64,000 nucleotides of DNA, taken from the NCBI GenBank assembly GCA_013322215.1, contig JAAMEZ010000002.1, forward strand, positions 124,001 through 188,000, written 5' to 3'. Position numbers and translations under genes: made by a program. Under the pieces are notes generated by a model. It searched no databases. It was not told where the DNA came from and saw only the letters and a program-made list of their open reading frames with translations. Shown here in pieces: positions 54,797 to 63,125 of the stretch. This DNA is from Martinezella rhizogenes. GTDB taxonomy: Bacteria; Pseudomonadota; Alphaproteobacteria; Rhizobiales; Rhizobiaceae. Position 1 is the stretch's first letter; every line of letters begins with the position of its first letter.

Positions 54797-54811
54797 TTTA
54801 CCGAGCCTTAA
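54797..54811. promoter_or_regulatory. CtrA-box-like site between ctrA and fliJ
   Basis: TTTA-CCGAGCC-TTAA matches TTAA-N7-TTAA at 7 of 8 core bases, 270 bases upstream of ctrA and 153 before fliJ. A weaker TAAA-N7-TTAC lies at 54841-54855. Confidence 0.5.
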
Positions 54812-54963
54812 ATCATTGCGCCTATCATTAACGATGCCCGTAAACGAAAGGTTACCAGCGGTAGGCTTTTATTAAGATCGCTGGAAATTTTTTTAACCAA
54901 GCCGTCTCAAAGCGGTTCGGCGGGCGCGAATATCGAGAGCCGGGGTCTCGCATCACGGGAGTA

Positions 54964-55326
54964 ATGCGTATGAAGTCACGTGAGAGCCTTGTTCGCCTGA
55001 AAGAGTTTCAGGTGAACGAAAAACGCCGTCAGCTGCAGCAACTGCAGATGATGATGGCGGAGTTTGACCGCATGACGAAGGAACTGGAAAGCCAGATCGT
55101 CGTCGAAGAGAAGAAGTCCGGCATTTCCGATCCGAGCCACTTTGCCTACCCGACCTTTGCCAAGGCTGCCCGCCAGCGTGCGGACAATCTGCAGGTGTCG
55201 ATCCGGGAGCTGCAGGTTCAGGAAGAAGCGCTGGAAAATTCGCTCGAGGAAATGCAGGCCGAATATGCCAAGGCCGCTGCGCTCGAAGAGCGTGATGGTT
55301 TGGGTCCGGCACGGGCCCGCGCCTGA
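54964..55326 (+). CDS. fliJ: Flagellar export protein FliJ
   Basis: A 120-residue, almost fully coiled-coil protein (SLVRLKEFQVNEKRRQLQQL, IRELQVQEEALENSLEEMQ) of the FliJ type, part of the flagellar type III export apparatus that contacts the ATPase FliI and FlhA. Length is a little under typical FliJ. GGGAG precedes the ATG. It is isolated from other flagellar genes but divergent from ctrA, a known regulator of flagellar genes. FliJ family proteins vary much in sequence. Confidence 0.78.
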   Translation: MRMKSRESLVRLKEFQVNEKRRQLQQLQMMMAEFDRMTKELESQIVVEEKKSGISDPSHFAYPTFAKAARQRADNLQVSIRELQVQEEALENSLEEMQAEYAKAAALEERDGLGPARARA

Positions 55327-55423
55327 GATCGCAATTCCGTCTCCTCCTTCGGATCAAGCATTATTGCGTTCCGGTACGGGGTCCATCTTCGGAATGCGAG
55401 GGGTATGATGGAAGCGCATGAAA

Positions 55424-55470
55424 GCTGCGCATGACTGGCCGTGACGGGGCCGGCCATGCGCAGCTTTTGC
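55424..55470 (+). terminator. Long terminator hairpin after fliJ
   Basis: GCTGCGCATG and CATGCGCAGC pair, with GGCC/GGCC inside, then TTTTGCGTTTTC, about 100 bases after the fliJ stop. Confidence 0.85.
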
Positions 55471-55559
55471 GTTTTCGAAGATCAATCCGACCGAATGGAC
55501 GGATTGCTGTGCCCGATTCATGTCGGTGAGCTGCGCGAAAGCGCTCTGTCCTGTCGATG

Positions 55560-55841
55560 CTAGAGATTGACGACGTCGCGCCAGTCATCATGACGTTGCG
55601 CTTGGGCCTTGAAGAAGGGGCAGAGCGGGATGATCTTCCAGCCGCCATGCCGCGCCTCCTCGACGGCGTGAAGCGCCAGAGCCTGGCCAACCCCCTTGCC
55701 GCGCAAGGCGTCCGGCACGCCGGTATGATCGATAATGATCAGCTTCGGGGATGTGCGGGAAAAGGTCATCTCCGCCTCGTGGCCCTCGACCATTGCGACG
55801 TAACGGCCGCCGGATGCGTTGTTTTCGTTGCGGATATCCAT
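55560..55841 (-). CDS. Small GNAT-family N-acetyltransferase (YjdJ-like)
   Basis: A 93-residue minimal acetyltransferase. The central KLIIIDHTGVPDALRGKGVG loop supplies the acetyl-CoA-binding R/Q-x-x-G-x-G/A signature, followed by HAVEEARHGGWKIIPLCPFF. These single-domain GNATs may acetylate small amines or protein lysines. GGGAG precedes ATG 55841; the longer frame to 55901 is not needed. It lies between fliJ and sciP, convergent with fliJ. Confidence 0.83.
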   Translation of the reverse strand: MDIRNENNASGGRYVAMVEGHEAEMTFSRTSPKLIIIDHTGVPDALRGKGVGQALALHAVEEARHGGWKIIPLCPFFKAQAQRHDDWRDVVNL

Positions 55842-56147
55842 GATTTTCTCCCTTGTCGCGTCTGATGCAACAAGGATTGCATGTGCTTCGACGTCTGCCA
55901 ACCGCCGAGATTGTTAACGGATCGTCTCCGTTTAAGCTGGTGCCAGAAATACGGACCGGCCAAGCTGCTAGGCGGCTGGGCGCTGAGAACGCCCCTGCTT
56001 CTGGGCCTGCACCAATAAGTCCATTCTTGAAACGTCGTCGGAATGTGACATCGCATCTTCGAGATGCGCTGCTCCAAATAATTCGGGCCTCTTTTTAGAA
56101 AAGAGGCCCGAACACAAAGTCGAATTAAGGTGGTGCTGTCGCTGCTG
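55842..56147. other. Intergenic region between the acetyltransferase and sciP
   Basis: I see no supportable gene in these 306 bases. It contains a small hairpin GCATCT-TCG-AGATGC (56053-56067) and the large inverted repeat 56082-56112 listed separately. Confidence 0.4.
56082..56112 (-). terminator. 14-base inverted repeat downstream of sciP
   Basis: TTCGGGCCTCTTTT and AAAAGAGGCCCGAA around TAG form a strong hairpin 35 bases after the sciP stop. The U-tract beyond it is weak, so termination is probable rather than certain. Confidence 0.7.
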
Positions 56148-56423
56148 TCAGTGGCGATACTGCTGTATGCGGGTCGTCCGGAGGCCAGCCAGGCCATGGG
56201 TATTGATGGACGACTGCCAGGAGAGGAACTCTTCGACGGTCAACGTATAACGTTCGCAGGCTTCTTCCAAGCTGAGCAGACCACCACGCACGGCGGCGAC
56301 AACCTCAGCTTTACGACGAATGACCCAGCGGCGCGTATTCGGCGGCGGAAGGTCTGCTATCGTCAGCGGGCTGCCATCGGGGCCGATGACATACTTCACT
56401 CGGGGACGTATCATTTCGGTCAT
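56148..56423 (-). CDS. sciP: CtrA inhibitor SciP (DUF1153)
   Basis: A 91-residue DUF1153 HTH protein matching SciP. The conserved core includes RPRVKYVIGPDGSPLTIADL, NTRRWVIRRKAEVVAAVRGG, LLSLEEACERYTLTVEEFLS and the RxTRIQQYR end. In Caulobacter SciP binds CtrA and blocks its activation of target promoters, restricting it to the right stage of the cell cycle. ATG 56423 follows GAGAG. Two CtrA-box-like sites lie upstream, matching the known CtrA-to-SciP feedback. Confidence 0.93.
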   Translation of the reverse strand: MTEMIRPRVKYVIGPDGSPLTIADLPPPNTRRWVIRRKAEVVAAVRGGLLSLEEACERYTLTVEEFLSWQSSINTHGLAGLRTTRIQQYRH

Positions 56424-56475
56424 TGGACTCTCTACACACACTCAAGACCACGTGTGGCACTCTAGCTCGCCACAT

Positions 56476-56512
56476 TTAAAAATTGCCTAAGCACATGGTA
56501 AGACTTTGCTAA
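56476..56512. promoter_or_regulatory. Two CtrA-box-like sites upstream of sciP
   Basis: TTAA-AAATTGC-CTAA (56476-56490) and GTAA-GACTTTG-CTAA (56498-56512) match 7 and 6 of 8 core bases. The second is 75-89 bases before the ATG. A GACTC site is at 56427-56431. The rest of the 302-base gap to cysQ holds hairpins, for example CGTCAGT-AAAA-ACTGACG at 56621-56638, but no gene. Confidence 0.5.
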
Positions 56513-56725
56513 GAATTTTAATGAATGTGGCGGAGGGCTGATTTGCGTATGTCCTGCCTGAGCAAAATGCCCAAAAGCCCCTGTTATTTCAGGGTAAATC
56601 GCATTCATTCTATGATTTTTCGTCAGTAAAAACTGACGTTTCCGGGCCGAAATCTCAGGGGACGGTATACTGCTCTCAGACTCGGGAGCAGGCGCAAAAA
56701 TTGTTTTTTACTTGCAAAAATAAAC

Positions 56726-57520
56726 TTACGCCGACACGCCGTGCTTCTGTCCGCCCCAGCAGATGAAGTGCGGATTGGCGAAGTCGGCGTCCTCACTCTG
56801 GTCGGTCTTGCCATAGGTCAGAAGGCCACCTTCGACCGTGACCGTCTTGCCGCCCGCCGCCCGCAGCACGGCATCGCCGGCTGCCGTATCCCATTCCATG
56901 GTGCGGCCGAAACGTGGATAAACATCGGCCTTGCCCTCGGCGAGCAGACAGAACTTCAGCGACGAACCGATCGATGTGCAGCCGGAGACCGCATTGTCGG
57001 TGAGAAAGCCTTCGGTTTTCGCATTGCTGTTGCAGCGGCTGGCAAGCGCCGTCAACTTGGCCGGAGGTTCGCGCACGGCGATGGTCAGGCGGTCGGCAAC
57101 GGAAAATTGCTCGTCGACGATCAGCTTGCGGGCTCTGCCGGGCTCGCCGGTAAAGGCGACACCGAGCGCCGGTGCGTAGACGATGCCGATCAGGGGGATG
57201 CCGTCCTCGACGTAGGCGATGTTGACGGTGAACTCGTCGCGGTGCTCGATGAATTCTCGGGTACCATCGAGCGGGTCGACCAGAAAGAAGGCGCGGCCTC
57301 GCACATCGGGAATCTTGCCAGCGGAAACCTGCTCCTCGGCAATGGCCGGGATATGGGGAAAATCGCGTTCGAGGTGCCTGAGAATGATGTGTTCGGCGCG
57401 CTCGTCGGCCAGCGTGACGGGGCTCATATCCTGCTTCAGGGCAACCGCGTAGCCGGCACGGTAGACCTCCAGAATGGCCTTTCCTGCGTCAAGCGCCGCC
57501 TTTTCAAATGTTGCAAGCAT
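56726..57520 (-). CDS. cysQ: 3'(2'),5'-bisphosphate nucleotidase CysQ
   Basis: A 264-residue inositol monophosphatase-fold enzyme that removes the 3'-phosphate from PAP/PAPS, recycling sulfate-assimilation by-products. Metal-binding motifs are IPAIAEEQ, FLVDPLDGTREF (about residue 80) and EWDTAAGDAVLRAAGG (about 209). CysQ is the best match in the family. It is a single gene on the minus strand. Confidence 0.92.
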   Translation of the reverse strand: MLATFEKAALDAGKAILEVYRAGYAVALKQDMSPVTLADERAEHIILRHLERDFPHIPAIAEEQVSAGKIPDVRGRAFFLVDPLDGTREFIEHRDEFTVNIAYVEDGIPLIGIVYAPALGVAFTGEPGRARKLIVDEQFSVADRLTIAVREPPAKLTALASRCNSNAKTEGFLTDNAVSGCTSIGSSLKFCLLAEGKADVYPRFGRTMEWDTAAGDAVLRAAGGKTVTVEGGLLTYGKTDQSEDADFANPHFICWGGQKHGVSA

Positions 57521-57847
57521 TTGCGTCTTCGTCTTCCGCGCGCTGTCCGCGCCTGAACTCTCCGGACATTATATATAGGAAGTTGCGATTGCGAAGTTTA
57601 GACTTCCGATGCCCCGGCTTTCTTCGCCTTAACGCTTGAGCGAGGGTTTAGCAACAGAGCTTTGTCCGACTTTCCAGGCAGGCTGGATTCTCGGCGGTCC
57701 GGCGACATATTTGTGAGGGCAAGCGTCGCTTGTCACTGCGCATTCGGAAAAGATCATGTTCTGTTTGCGAAGCTTTTTCGCTCTTTCGGGACTTGTCGTT
57801 TTTATTGCATGTGCGAATGTGCCGCCGGGTAGTATCGGGATGAATGC
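57521..57847. other. Intergenic region between cysQ and soxB
   Basis: These 327 bases hold no gene I can support. They should contain the divergent promoters of cysQ and the sarcosine oxidase operon; no convincing -35/-10 pair stands out. The AT-rich stretch near 57765-57815 is the likeliest promoter area. Confidence 0.35.
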
Positions 57848-59101
57848 ATGCGGTATTCGGCATATCAGCTTCTAAAACAGGCGTTTTCGGGCAATCGTCA
57901 TTGGCAGCCGGTGTGGCGGACGCCGGAGCCGAAGCCACATTACGACGTCATTATCGTCGGCGGTGGCGGACATGGCCTCGCAACGGCCTACTATCTCGCC
58001 AAGGAATTCGGCCTCACCAATGTCGCCGTGCTGGAAAAGAGCTATATCGGCTCCGGCAATGTCGGCCGCAACACGACGATTATCCGTTCCAACTACCTGC
58101 TGCCCGGCAACGAGCCATTCTACGAGTTTTCGATGAAGCTCTGGGAAGGGCTGGAGCAGGATTTCAACTATAATGCCATGGTATCCCAGCGCGGCATCGT
58201 CAATCTGTTCCATTCCGATGGCCAGCGCGATGCTTATGCGCGGCGCGGCAATGCGATGCGCATGCACGGCGTCGATGCCGAGCTTCTGAACCGCGAGCAG
58301 GTTCGGCGGATGATGCCTTACCTGAATTTCGACCATGCCCGCTTTCCGATCCTTGGCGGCCTCCTGCAGCGGCGCGGCGGCACGGCCCGGCACGATGCGG
58401 TCGCCTGGGGCTATGCGCGCGGCGCCGACAGCCGCGGGGTCGATCTGATCCAGCAATGCGAGGTGATCGGCATCCGCCGGGATGAGGGCGGTGCTGTGAC
58501 GGGCGTCGAGACCAATCGCGGCTTCATCGGCTGCAACAAACTGGCGCTTGCGGCTGCCGGCCACACGTCGATCCTCGGCAACATGGCCGATCTTGAGCTG
58601 CCGATCGAAACGCACGTCCTGCAGGCGTTCGTGTCCGAGGGGTTGAAACCCGTTATCGACAACGTCATCACCTATGGCGCGGGACACTTCTATATCTCGC
58701 AGTCCGACAAGGGCGGTTTGGTGTTCGGCGCCGATATCGACTACTACAGCTCCTATGCCCAGCGCGGTAATCTCGCCACCGTCGAGCACACGATGGAGGA
58801 GGGGGTGGCGCTCATTCCCGGCCTGTCGCGCGTGCGCGTGCTGCGCACCTGGGGCGGCGTCATGGATATGAGCATGGACGGCTCGCCGATCATCGATCGC
58901 ACCCCCATCGAAAACCTTTATCTGAACTGCGGCTGGAACTATGGCGGCTTCAAAGCGACGCCGGCCTCGGGCTTCTGCTTCGCGCATCTGATTGCCAAGA
59001 ACGAGAGCCACGATGTCAGTCGCCTCCTGCGTCTCGACCGCTTCGAGCGCGGCTTTGCGATCGACGAAGGCGGCAAGGGTCCGCAGCCGAACCTGCATTG
59101 A
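57848..59101 (+). CDS. soxB: Sarcosine oxidase beta subunit
   Basis: A 417-residue flavoprotein, normal for SoxB. The FAD-binding VIIVGGGGHGLATAYYLAKE is near residue 34, and GGTARHDAVAWGYARG near 179-194 holds the His (about 182) that binds FMN covalently in heterotetrameric sarcosine oxidases. It oxidises sarcosine (N-methylglycine) at the FAD site. It opens the soxBDAG operon. Confidence 0.95.
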   Translation: MRYSAYQLLKQAFSGNRHWQPVWRTPEPKPHYDVIIVGGGGHGLATAYYLAKEFGLTNVAVLEKSYIGSGNVGRNTTIIRSNYLLPGNEPFYEFSMKLWEGLEQDFNYNAMVSQRGIVNLFHSDGQRDAYARRGNAMRMHGVDAELLNREQVRRMMPYLNFDHARFPILGGLLQRRGGTARHDAVAWGYARGADSRGVDLIQQCEVIGIRRDEGGAVTGVETNRGFIGCNKLALAAAGHTSILGNMADLELPIETHVLQAFVSEGLKPVIDNVITYGAGHFYISQSDKGGLVFGADIDYYSSYAQRGNLATVEHTMEEGVALIPGLSRVRVLRTWGGVMDMSMDGSPIIDRTPIENLYLNCGWNYGGFKATPASGFCFAHLIAKNESHDVSRLLRLDRFERGFAIDEGGKGPQPNLH

Positions 59102-59114
59102 GGGCACAATACCA

Positions 59115-59390
59115 ATGGCAAGCTTGATCAACTGCCCGCATTGCGGCGTGCGACCCAAGGAAGAATTCTCCATTCGCGGCGCCTCCGTCGTCCGCCCGGC
59201 GCCGACCGCGCCGGACGAGGACTGGAACCGTTACGTCTTCATCCGCGACAATGAACGCGGCCGTATTGAGGAATATTGGCATCACAGCGCCGGGTGTCGC
59301 CGCTGGCTGGTCGTCGAGCGCAGCAATGTCACCCATGAGGTCTTTTCCGTTACCGACGCCGAGGACAAGGCGAAGGAGGCGGCACGATGA
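59115..59390 (+). CDS. soxD: Sarcosine oxidase delta subunit
   Basis: A 91-residue zinc-binding subunit of heterotetrameric sarcosine oxidase. The zinc ligands are visible: CPHC (Cys 7, Cys 10), then WHHSAGC (His 56/57, Cys 61). ATG 59115 is 14 bases after soxB; its stop overlaps the soxA start by four bases (ATGA). It helps hold the complex together. Confidence 0.93.
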   Translation: MASLINCPHCGVRPKEEFSIRGASVVRPAPTAPDEDWNRYVFIRDNERGRIEEYWHHSAGCRRWLVVERSNVTHEVFSVTDAEDKAKEAAR

Positions 59391-62344
59391 CGGCCTATCG
59401 TCTGTCGACCGGCGGTCTCGTCAATCGCAGCCGGCCGCTTTCCTTCCAGTTCGACGGCAAGGAGATGAAGGGACTGGAGGGTGATACGCTCGCCGCCGCT
59501 CTGCTCGCCAACGACCAGCTGCTGGTCGGGCGCAGCTTCAAATATCATCGGCCGCGCGGCATCCTGACAGCTGGGTCGGCGGAGCCCAACGCGCTCGTCA
59601 CCATCGGCAAGGATGGCCGCACCGAGCCGAATACGCGCGCCACCGTCGCCGAGCTCTATCAGGGCATGGCGGCCGTGAGCCAGAACCGCTGGCCGTCGCT
59701 GAAGCACGACTTCGGCTCGGTCAACAGCCTGTTGTCGCCGTTCCTCGGGGCGGGCTTCTACTACAAGACCTTCATGTGGCCGGCCGCCTTCTGGGAGAAG
59801 GTTTATGAGCCGATCATCCGGCGCGCTGCCGGCCTCGGCAAGGCCGTCATGCAGGCCGATCCGGACCGCTATGAGAAGGTTTGGGCACATTGCGACCTGC
59901 TTGTCATCGGTTCCGGTCCGGCGGGCCTGATGGCGGCTCTGACCGCTGCCCGCGCCGGCTTGCGCGTCGTGCTGGCGGATGAAGGTTTCCGTCTCGGCGG
60001 CTCACTGCTTTCGGAAAGACTGACGATCGGCGGCGCTGCCGCTGACGTCTTCGTTCAGGCGACATTGGAGGAGCTGCAGAGCTTCGAGAATGTGACCCTG
60101 ATGCCCCGTACCACCGTGTTCGGCTGGTATGATGGCAATGTTTTTGGCGCCGTCGAGAAGGTGCAGAAGCATGTGGCGATGCCATCGCCGGATCTTCCCG
60201 TGGAGCGTCTCTGGCGCATCGCCGCCAAGCGCGCCATTCTTGCCTCCGGTGCCGAAGAGCGGCCGCTGGTGTTCGGCGGCAATGATCGTCCGGGCGTGAT
60301 GATGGCCGGCGCCATGCGCAGCTACCTTAACCGTTATGGCGTCGTTGCCGGGCAGAAGGTTGCCGTCTTCACCAATGGCGGCTCGGGCTATCGCACTGCG
60401 GCCGACCTCGCCGCCGCAGGCGTCGAGATTTCGGCGATCCTCGATACGCGCGTCGCATCGGCCGACGCTGCTCCCCAGGGTGTCCGCGTCGTGCATGGAG
60501 CAAGCGTGCATGCGACCAAGGGTAAGCATCGCATCAGCGGTGTCATTGCCGATCGCGGCGGACTTGATGAGTTGATTGTCTGCGATGCGCTGGCCATGTC
60601 GGGTGGTTGGTCGCCGATCATCCATCTTGCCTGCCAGCGCGGCGCCAAGCCGATCTGGTCGGACGAAAAGCAGGCGTTCATGGCGCCGATCATCGGCGGC
60701 GAGCTGGAGATTGCCGGCTCGGCGGGTGGTATCGAGAGCGTTTCAGGCTGCCTTGCCGATGGTGCGGAAAAGGCACGGCTGGTCATCGAAAGCCTCGGCC
60801 GCGCGGCGGATGCTGCCGATCTGCCCGAAGTCGAAGGAGACTATGATCCGTCTTTTGCGGTGATCTGGCATGTGCCGGGCGCGAAGGACAAGGCATTCGT
60901 CGACTTCCAGAACGACGTCCATGCCAAGGATCTGGGCCTCGCCCTGCGCGAGGGCTTCGGCCATGTGGAACATGCCAAGCGCTATACGACGAGCGGCATG
61001 GCGACGGATCAGGGAAAGCTCGGCAATGTCAACGCCGCCGGCATTATCGCCGGCATGCGCGGCGTCAGCCCGGCTGCCGTCGGCACGACAACATTCAGGC
61101 CGTTCTATACGCCGGTTTCCTTCGGCGCGCTGGCGGGTACTGCGCGCGACAAGCACGCGCAGCCGGTCAGGGAGTCGCCGTTGCATGGTTGGGCCAAGAA
61201 GAATGGTGCCGCCTTCGTCGAGGCCGGTCTCTGGTATCGTTCGTCCTGGTTTGCCCGACCGGGCGAGAAGGGCTGGCGCGACAGTGTTGACCGCGAGGTG
61301 CTGAACGTCCGCAACAATGTCGGCATCTGCGACGTGTCGACGCTCGGCAAGATCGAGATTTTCGGCAAGGATGCGGCGGAGTTCCTCAACCGCCTATATT
61401 CCAACGCTTTTCTGAAACTGCCGATCGGCAAGGCACGCTATGGCCTGATGCTGCGCGAAGACGGCATGGTTTTCGACGACGGCACGACGAGCCGGCTGAC
61501 ACCAGACCATTTCTTCATGACGACCACGACGGCAATGGCCGGCGAGGTGATGACGCATATGGAATTCTCAGCGCAGACGCTTTGGCCGCAGCTCGACGTT
61601 CGTTTCGTCTCCTCGTCCGATCAATGGGCGCAGATGGCGATTGCCGGCCCAAAGGCACGGCTGGTGCTGGAGCAGATTGTCGAGGATGATATTTCCGACG
61701 CCTTCTTCCCGTTCCTCGCCGCCGCCGAAGTGCTGTTGAAGGGTGGGCTTAGGGCGCGTCTGTTCCGCATCTCCTTCTCGGGCGAACTGGCCTATGAGTT
61801 GGCGGTGCCGGCCGGCTATGGCGAGGCGGTTGCGGATGCGATCATGGAGGCGGGCAAAGCGCACGGCATCTGCCCTTACGGCGTCGAAGCGCTCAACGTG
61901 CTGCGTATCGAGAAGGGGCATGTCACTCATAGCGAGCTCGATGGGCGTGCGACGCCCGACGATGTCGGGCTTGGCCGCATGCTGTCGACGCAGAAGCATG
62001 ATTTCATCGGCAAGAGGCTGTCGACACGCTTCGGTCTGACCGCCGCCGACCGCGGCCAGCTTGTGGGCCTGAAGCCGATCGACACCGCGAAAGAGTTCCA
62101 TGCCGGCGCGCATATTTTGAAGGAGGGCGCCCGACCCTCGACCGTGAACGATCAGGGCCATGTTTCCTCGGTCTGCTTCTCGCCCACTCTCGGCCATTCG
62201 ATCGCGCTGGCTTTCCTGAAGTCGGGCCGGGAGCGCATCGGCGAGCGCGTGACAGTCTGGGACGGATTGCGCGGCGAGGAAGTGGCGGCAGAGGTCTGCA
62301 GCCCGGTCTTCATCGATCCGGACAACAAGAAGCTTCAGGGATGA
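59387..62344 (+). CDS. soxA: Sarcosine oxidase alpha subunit
   Basis: A 985-residue SoxA of full length. An N-terminal ferredoxin-like domain (LEGDTLAAALLANDQLLVG, SFKYHRPRGILTAGS) is followed by an NAD-binding domain (LLVIGSGPAGLMAALTAARA near residue 170) and C-terminal GcvT domains (about 600-985) that bind tetrahydrofolate and take the one-carbon unit released from sarcosine, giving 5,10-methylene-THF. Translationally coupled to soxD. soxG follows after 7 bases. Confidence 0.95.
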   Translation: MTAYRLSTGGLVNRSRPLSFQFDGKEMKGLEGDTLAAALLANDQLLVGRSFKYHRPRGILTAGSAEPNALVTIGKDGRTEPNTRATVAELYQGMAAVSQNRWPSLKHDFGSVNSLLSPFLGAGFYYKTFMWPAAFWEKVYEPIIRRAAGLGKAVMQADPDRYEKVWAHCDLLVIGSGPAGLMAALTAARAGLRVVLADEGFRLGGSLLSERLTIGGAAADVFVQATLEELQSFENVTLMPRTTVFGWYDGNVFGAVEKVQKHVAMPSPDLPVERLWRIAAKRAILASGAEERPLVFGGNDRPGVMMAGAMRSYLNRYGVVAGQKVAVFTNGGSGYRTAADLAAAGVEISAILDTRVASADAAPQGVRVVHGASVHATKGKHRISGVIADRGGLDELIVCDALAMSGGWSPIIHLACQRGAKPIWSDEKQAFMAPIIGGELEIAGSAGGIESVSGCLADGAEKARLVIESLGRAADAADLPEVEGDYDPSFAVIWHVPGAKDKAFVDFQNDVHAKDLGLALREGFGHVEHAKRYTTSGMATDQGKLGNVNAAGIIAGMRGVSPAAVGTTTFRPFYTPVSFGALAGTARDKHAQPVRESPLHGWAKKNGAAFVEAGLWYRSSWFARPGEKGWRDSVDREVLNVRNNVGICDVSTLGKIEIFGKDAAEFLNRLYSNAFLKLPIGKARYGLMLREDGMVFDDGTTSRLTPDHFFMTTTTAMAGEVMTHMEFSAQTLWPQLDVRFVSSSDQWAQMAIAGPKARLVLEQIVEDDISDAFFPFLAAAEVLLKGGLRARLFRISFSGELAYELAVPAGYGEAVADAIMEAGKAHGICPYGVEALNVLRIEKGHVTHSELDGRATPDDVGLGRMLSTQKHDFIGKRLSTRFGLTAADRGQLVGLKPIDTAKEFHAGAHILKEGARPSTVNDQGHVSSVCFSPTLGHSIALAFLKSGRERIGERVTVWDGLRGEEVAAEVCSPVFIDPDNKKLQG

Positions 62345-62351
62345 GGGATCG

Positions 62352-62906
62352 ATGAGCGTCGCTTTTCAGAACAGGCATGTGCTGGAAGATCATATTTCCG
62401 GCTTCGAGGCTGCAGCCAATCCGAATCATCTCGCGGTGGTGCGCCGCCCGGCCATCTTCTCCGTGCTTGGCAGGGCGGGAGATCAGGACGGCGTTTTGGC
62501 AAGCCTGAAGGCGTTGAAGGACGTATCGGTTCGCGATGCCGGACCTAGAGAATGGTTCGTGGTATCGGAGACGCTCGGCGCCGATAGTATGGCGCGGGAT
62601 CTCTTCACGCTCGATCCGGCTCGTGCCTCCTTCTTCGAGCAAAGTGACGGGCGCGTACTGCTCCACATTTCCGGCCCCAACGTCCCTCGCATCCTCGCCA
62701 AATGCGTCGCCGTCGATTTGCATCCGCAGGTTTTTGCCGAGGGCCATTCGGCCAATATGCTCTGCTGTCATGTCAGCGCCAATGTTGCGCGCACTGGCCC
62801 CGATCGCTTCGAAATCATCGTGCCGCGTTCCTATGCCGGCAGCGTGTTCGAAGAGATCATGGAGATGGGCCGCGAGTTCGCGCTTACGGCGGGCTTCACC
62901 GACTGA
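62352..62906 (+). CDS. soxG: Sarcosine oxidase gamma subunit
   Basis: A 184-residue SoxG. Family features include GREW-type FVVSETLGADSMARDLFTLD, SFFEQSDGRVLLHISGPNVP and EIIVPRSYAGSVFEEIMEMG. The gamma subunit is essential for assembly of the heterotetramer. It closes the soxBDAG operon; a DMGDH-like gene begins 219 bases later. Confidence 0.93.
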   Translation: MSVAFQNRHVLEDHISGFEAAANPNHLAVVRRPAIFSVLGRAGDQDGVLASLKALKDVSVRDAGPREWFVVSETLGADSMARDLFTLDPARASFFEQSDGRVLLHISGPNVPRILAKCVAVDLHPQVFAEGHSANMLCCHVSANVARTGPDRFEIIVPRSYAGSVFEEIMEMGREFALTAGFTD

Positions 62907-63125
62907 AAAGCCTTATGTTGCCTGATGTCGAATGCCTTGCTGGCCAGCTTGCGCATGTGATGGCCGATGGCGCGATCCGAACAATTGCGATGGCGCAAAC
63001 AGGCATATCGGTTTCGCAGTTCGGGCTATTTGGCCTATCGGATAGTCTCTAGGTTTCCTCTCAAATACGGCCGGTCGCACGGGAAGACACCCGACGGCTT
63101 CGTGCCGAAAACAGGGGATTCCCAG

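Noticed and set aside
57872..59173. 433-residue minus-strand frame
   Set aside because: It is antisense to soxB.
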